A DNA stretch of 6,173 bases from Paludibacter sp. (GTDB taxonomy: Bacteria > Bacteroidota > Bacteroidia > Bacteroidales > Paludibacteraceae): NCBI GenBank assembly GCA_028705705.1, contig JAQWCZ010000126.1:1-6173 (forward strand), written 5' to 3'. Positions within the stretch are counted from its first letter, which is position 1. Every line of letters starts with the position of its first letter. The notes under the pieces are model-generated. The model saw only the letters and a program-made list of their open reading frames with translations. It made no database searches and had not been told where the DNA came from. Below are positions 6,035 through 6,173 of this stretch, piece by piece. The position numbers and the translations under genes were made by a program.

Positions 6035-6173
6035 CTAAAATTTATATGTAATTCCAATATCTAAGTTTACACCTTTTTTGTAACCTCGTATAACAACTGC
6101 GGGAATCGCTTCTTCAGTTGCCCCTTCCCTGGTTAACCGGTATTCAGGATTCAACATATTCATCGCTTTAAAT
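6035..6173 (-). CDS. C-terminus of an outer-membrane beta-barrel protein, probably TonB-dependent receptor (partial)
   Basis: The last 45 codons of a gene that continues past the right edge; stop TAG at 6037-6035. The visible part runs from FKAMNMLNPEYRLTREG to GYKKGVNLDIGITYKF. The final strand alternates hydrophobic and polar residues and ends in a C-terminal Phe, the signature recognised by the BAM machinery. The style of the end (N-P-E-Y, then S/G-Y-K-K-G and a strand ending YKF) is typical of TonB-dependent receptors of Bacteroidota that are not SusC-like. A TonB receptor is the best guess, but plug and TonB box lie outside the window. With the lipoprotein 61 bp downstream it would form a receptor-lipoprotein uptake pair. 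Confidence 0.7.
   Translation of the reverse strand, partial: FKAMNMLNPEYRLTREGATEEAIPAVVIRGYKKGVNLDIGITYKF

Noticed and set aside
5974..6057. Start at 6057 for the surface lipoprotein
   Set aside because: It overlaps the end of the upstream barrel gene and would hide the lipoprotein signal that starts at the ATG at 5973.

Overview
The window looks like a chromosomal stretch from a member of the Bacteroidota, most likely Bacteroidales. The signs are AT-rich DNA, almost no Shine-Dalgarno sequences, -7 elements of the TAnnTTTG type, an outer-membrane barrel ending in an aromatic residue, surface-lipoprotein signals, and the local combination of an FGE-fold lipoprotein with PhoB/PhoR-like signalling genes. 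Genus or species cannot be assigned from the sequence alone.

Layout, left to right. (1) Positions 1-1160, + strand: the 3' part of a lipoprotein gene that starts before the window. It encodes a lipobox, a fibronectin-III-like module and a formylglycine-generating-enzyme (FGE/SUMF1) fold domain that lacks the catalytic cysteine pair. It converges, with a 2-bp gap, on (2) a two-component system on the - strand: a PhoB/OmpR-type response regulator (2965-3654) followed by a PhoR-type membrane histidine kinase (1163-2896). (3) Positions 3655-3858 hold the regulator's promoter region and the terminator of the next gene. (4) 3860-4201, - strand: a small secreted protein consisting of one carboxypeptidase-regulatory-like beta-sandwich domain, with its own promoter. 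(5) 4342-4809, - strand: a secreted MORN/YwqK-type repeat protein. (6) 4858-5973, - strand: a beta-helix-like surface lipoprotein. (7) 6035-6173, - strand: the C-terminus of an outer-membrane beta-barrel, most likely a TonB-dependent receptor, whose gene continues beyond the window.

How they may work together (inference): genes 7, 6 and 5 have short gaps and no visible internal promoter, so they look like one operon encoding a receptor, a surface lipoprotein and a secreted repeat protein. Genes 4 and the regulator each carry an upstream direct repeat with the 7-4-7 layout (11-bp period) of a PhoB-family operator. In front of gene 4, the distance from the repeat to the -7 element matches the classical pho-box promoter layout. 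The working hypothesis is a phosphate-starvation (or similar) regulon in which the sensor pair controls itself, the small secreted protein, and possibly the neighbouring receptor/lipoprotein uptake system.

No tRNA, rRNA, CRISPR array, complete insertion sequence or phage gene was seen. No gene-free stretch exceeds 300 bases.
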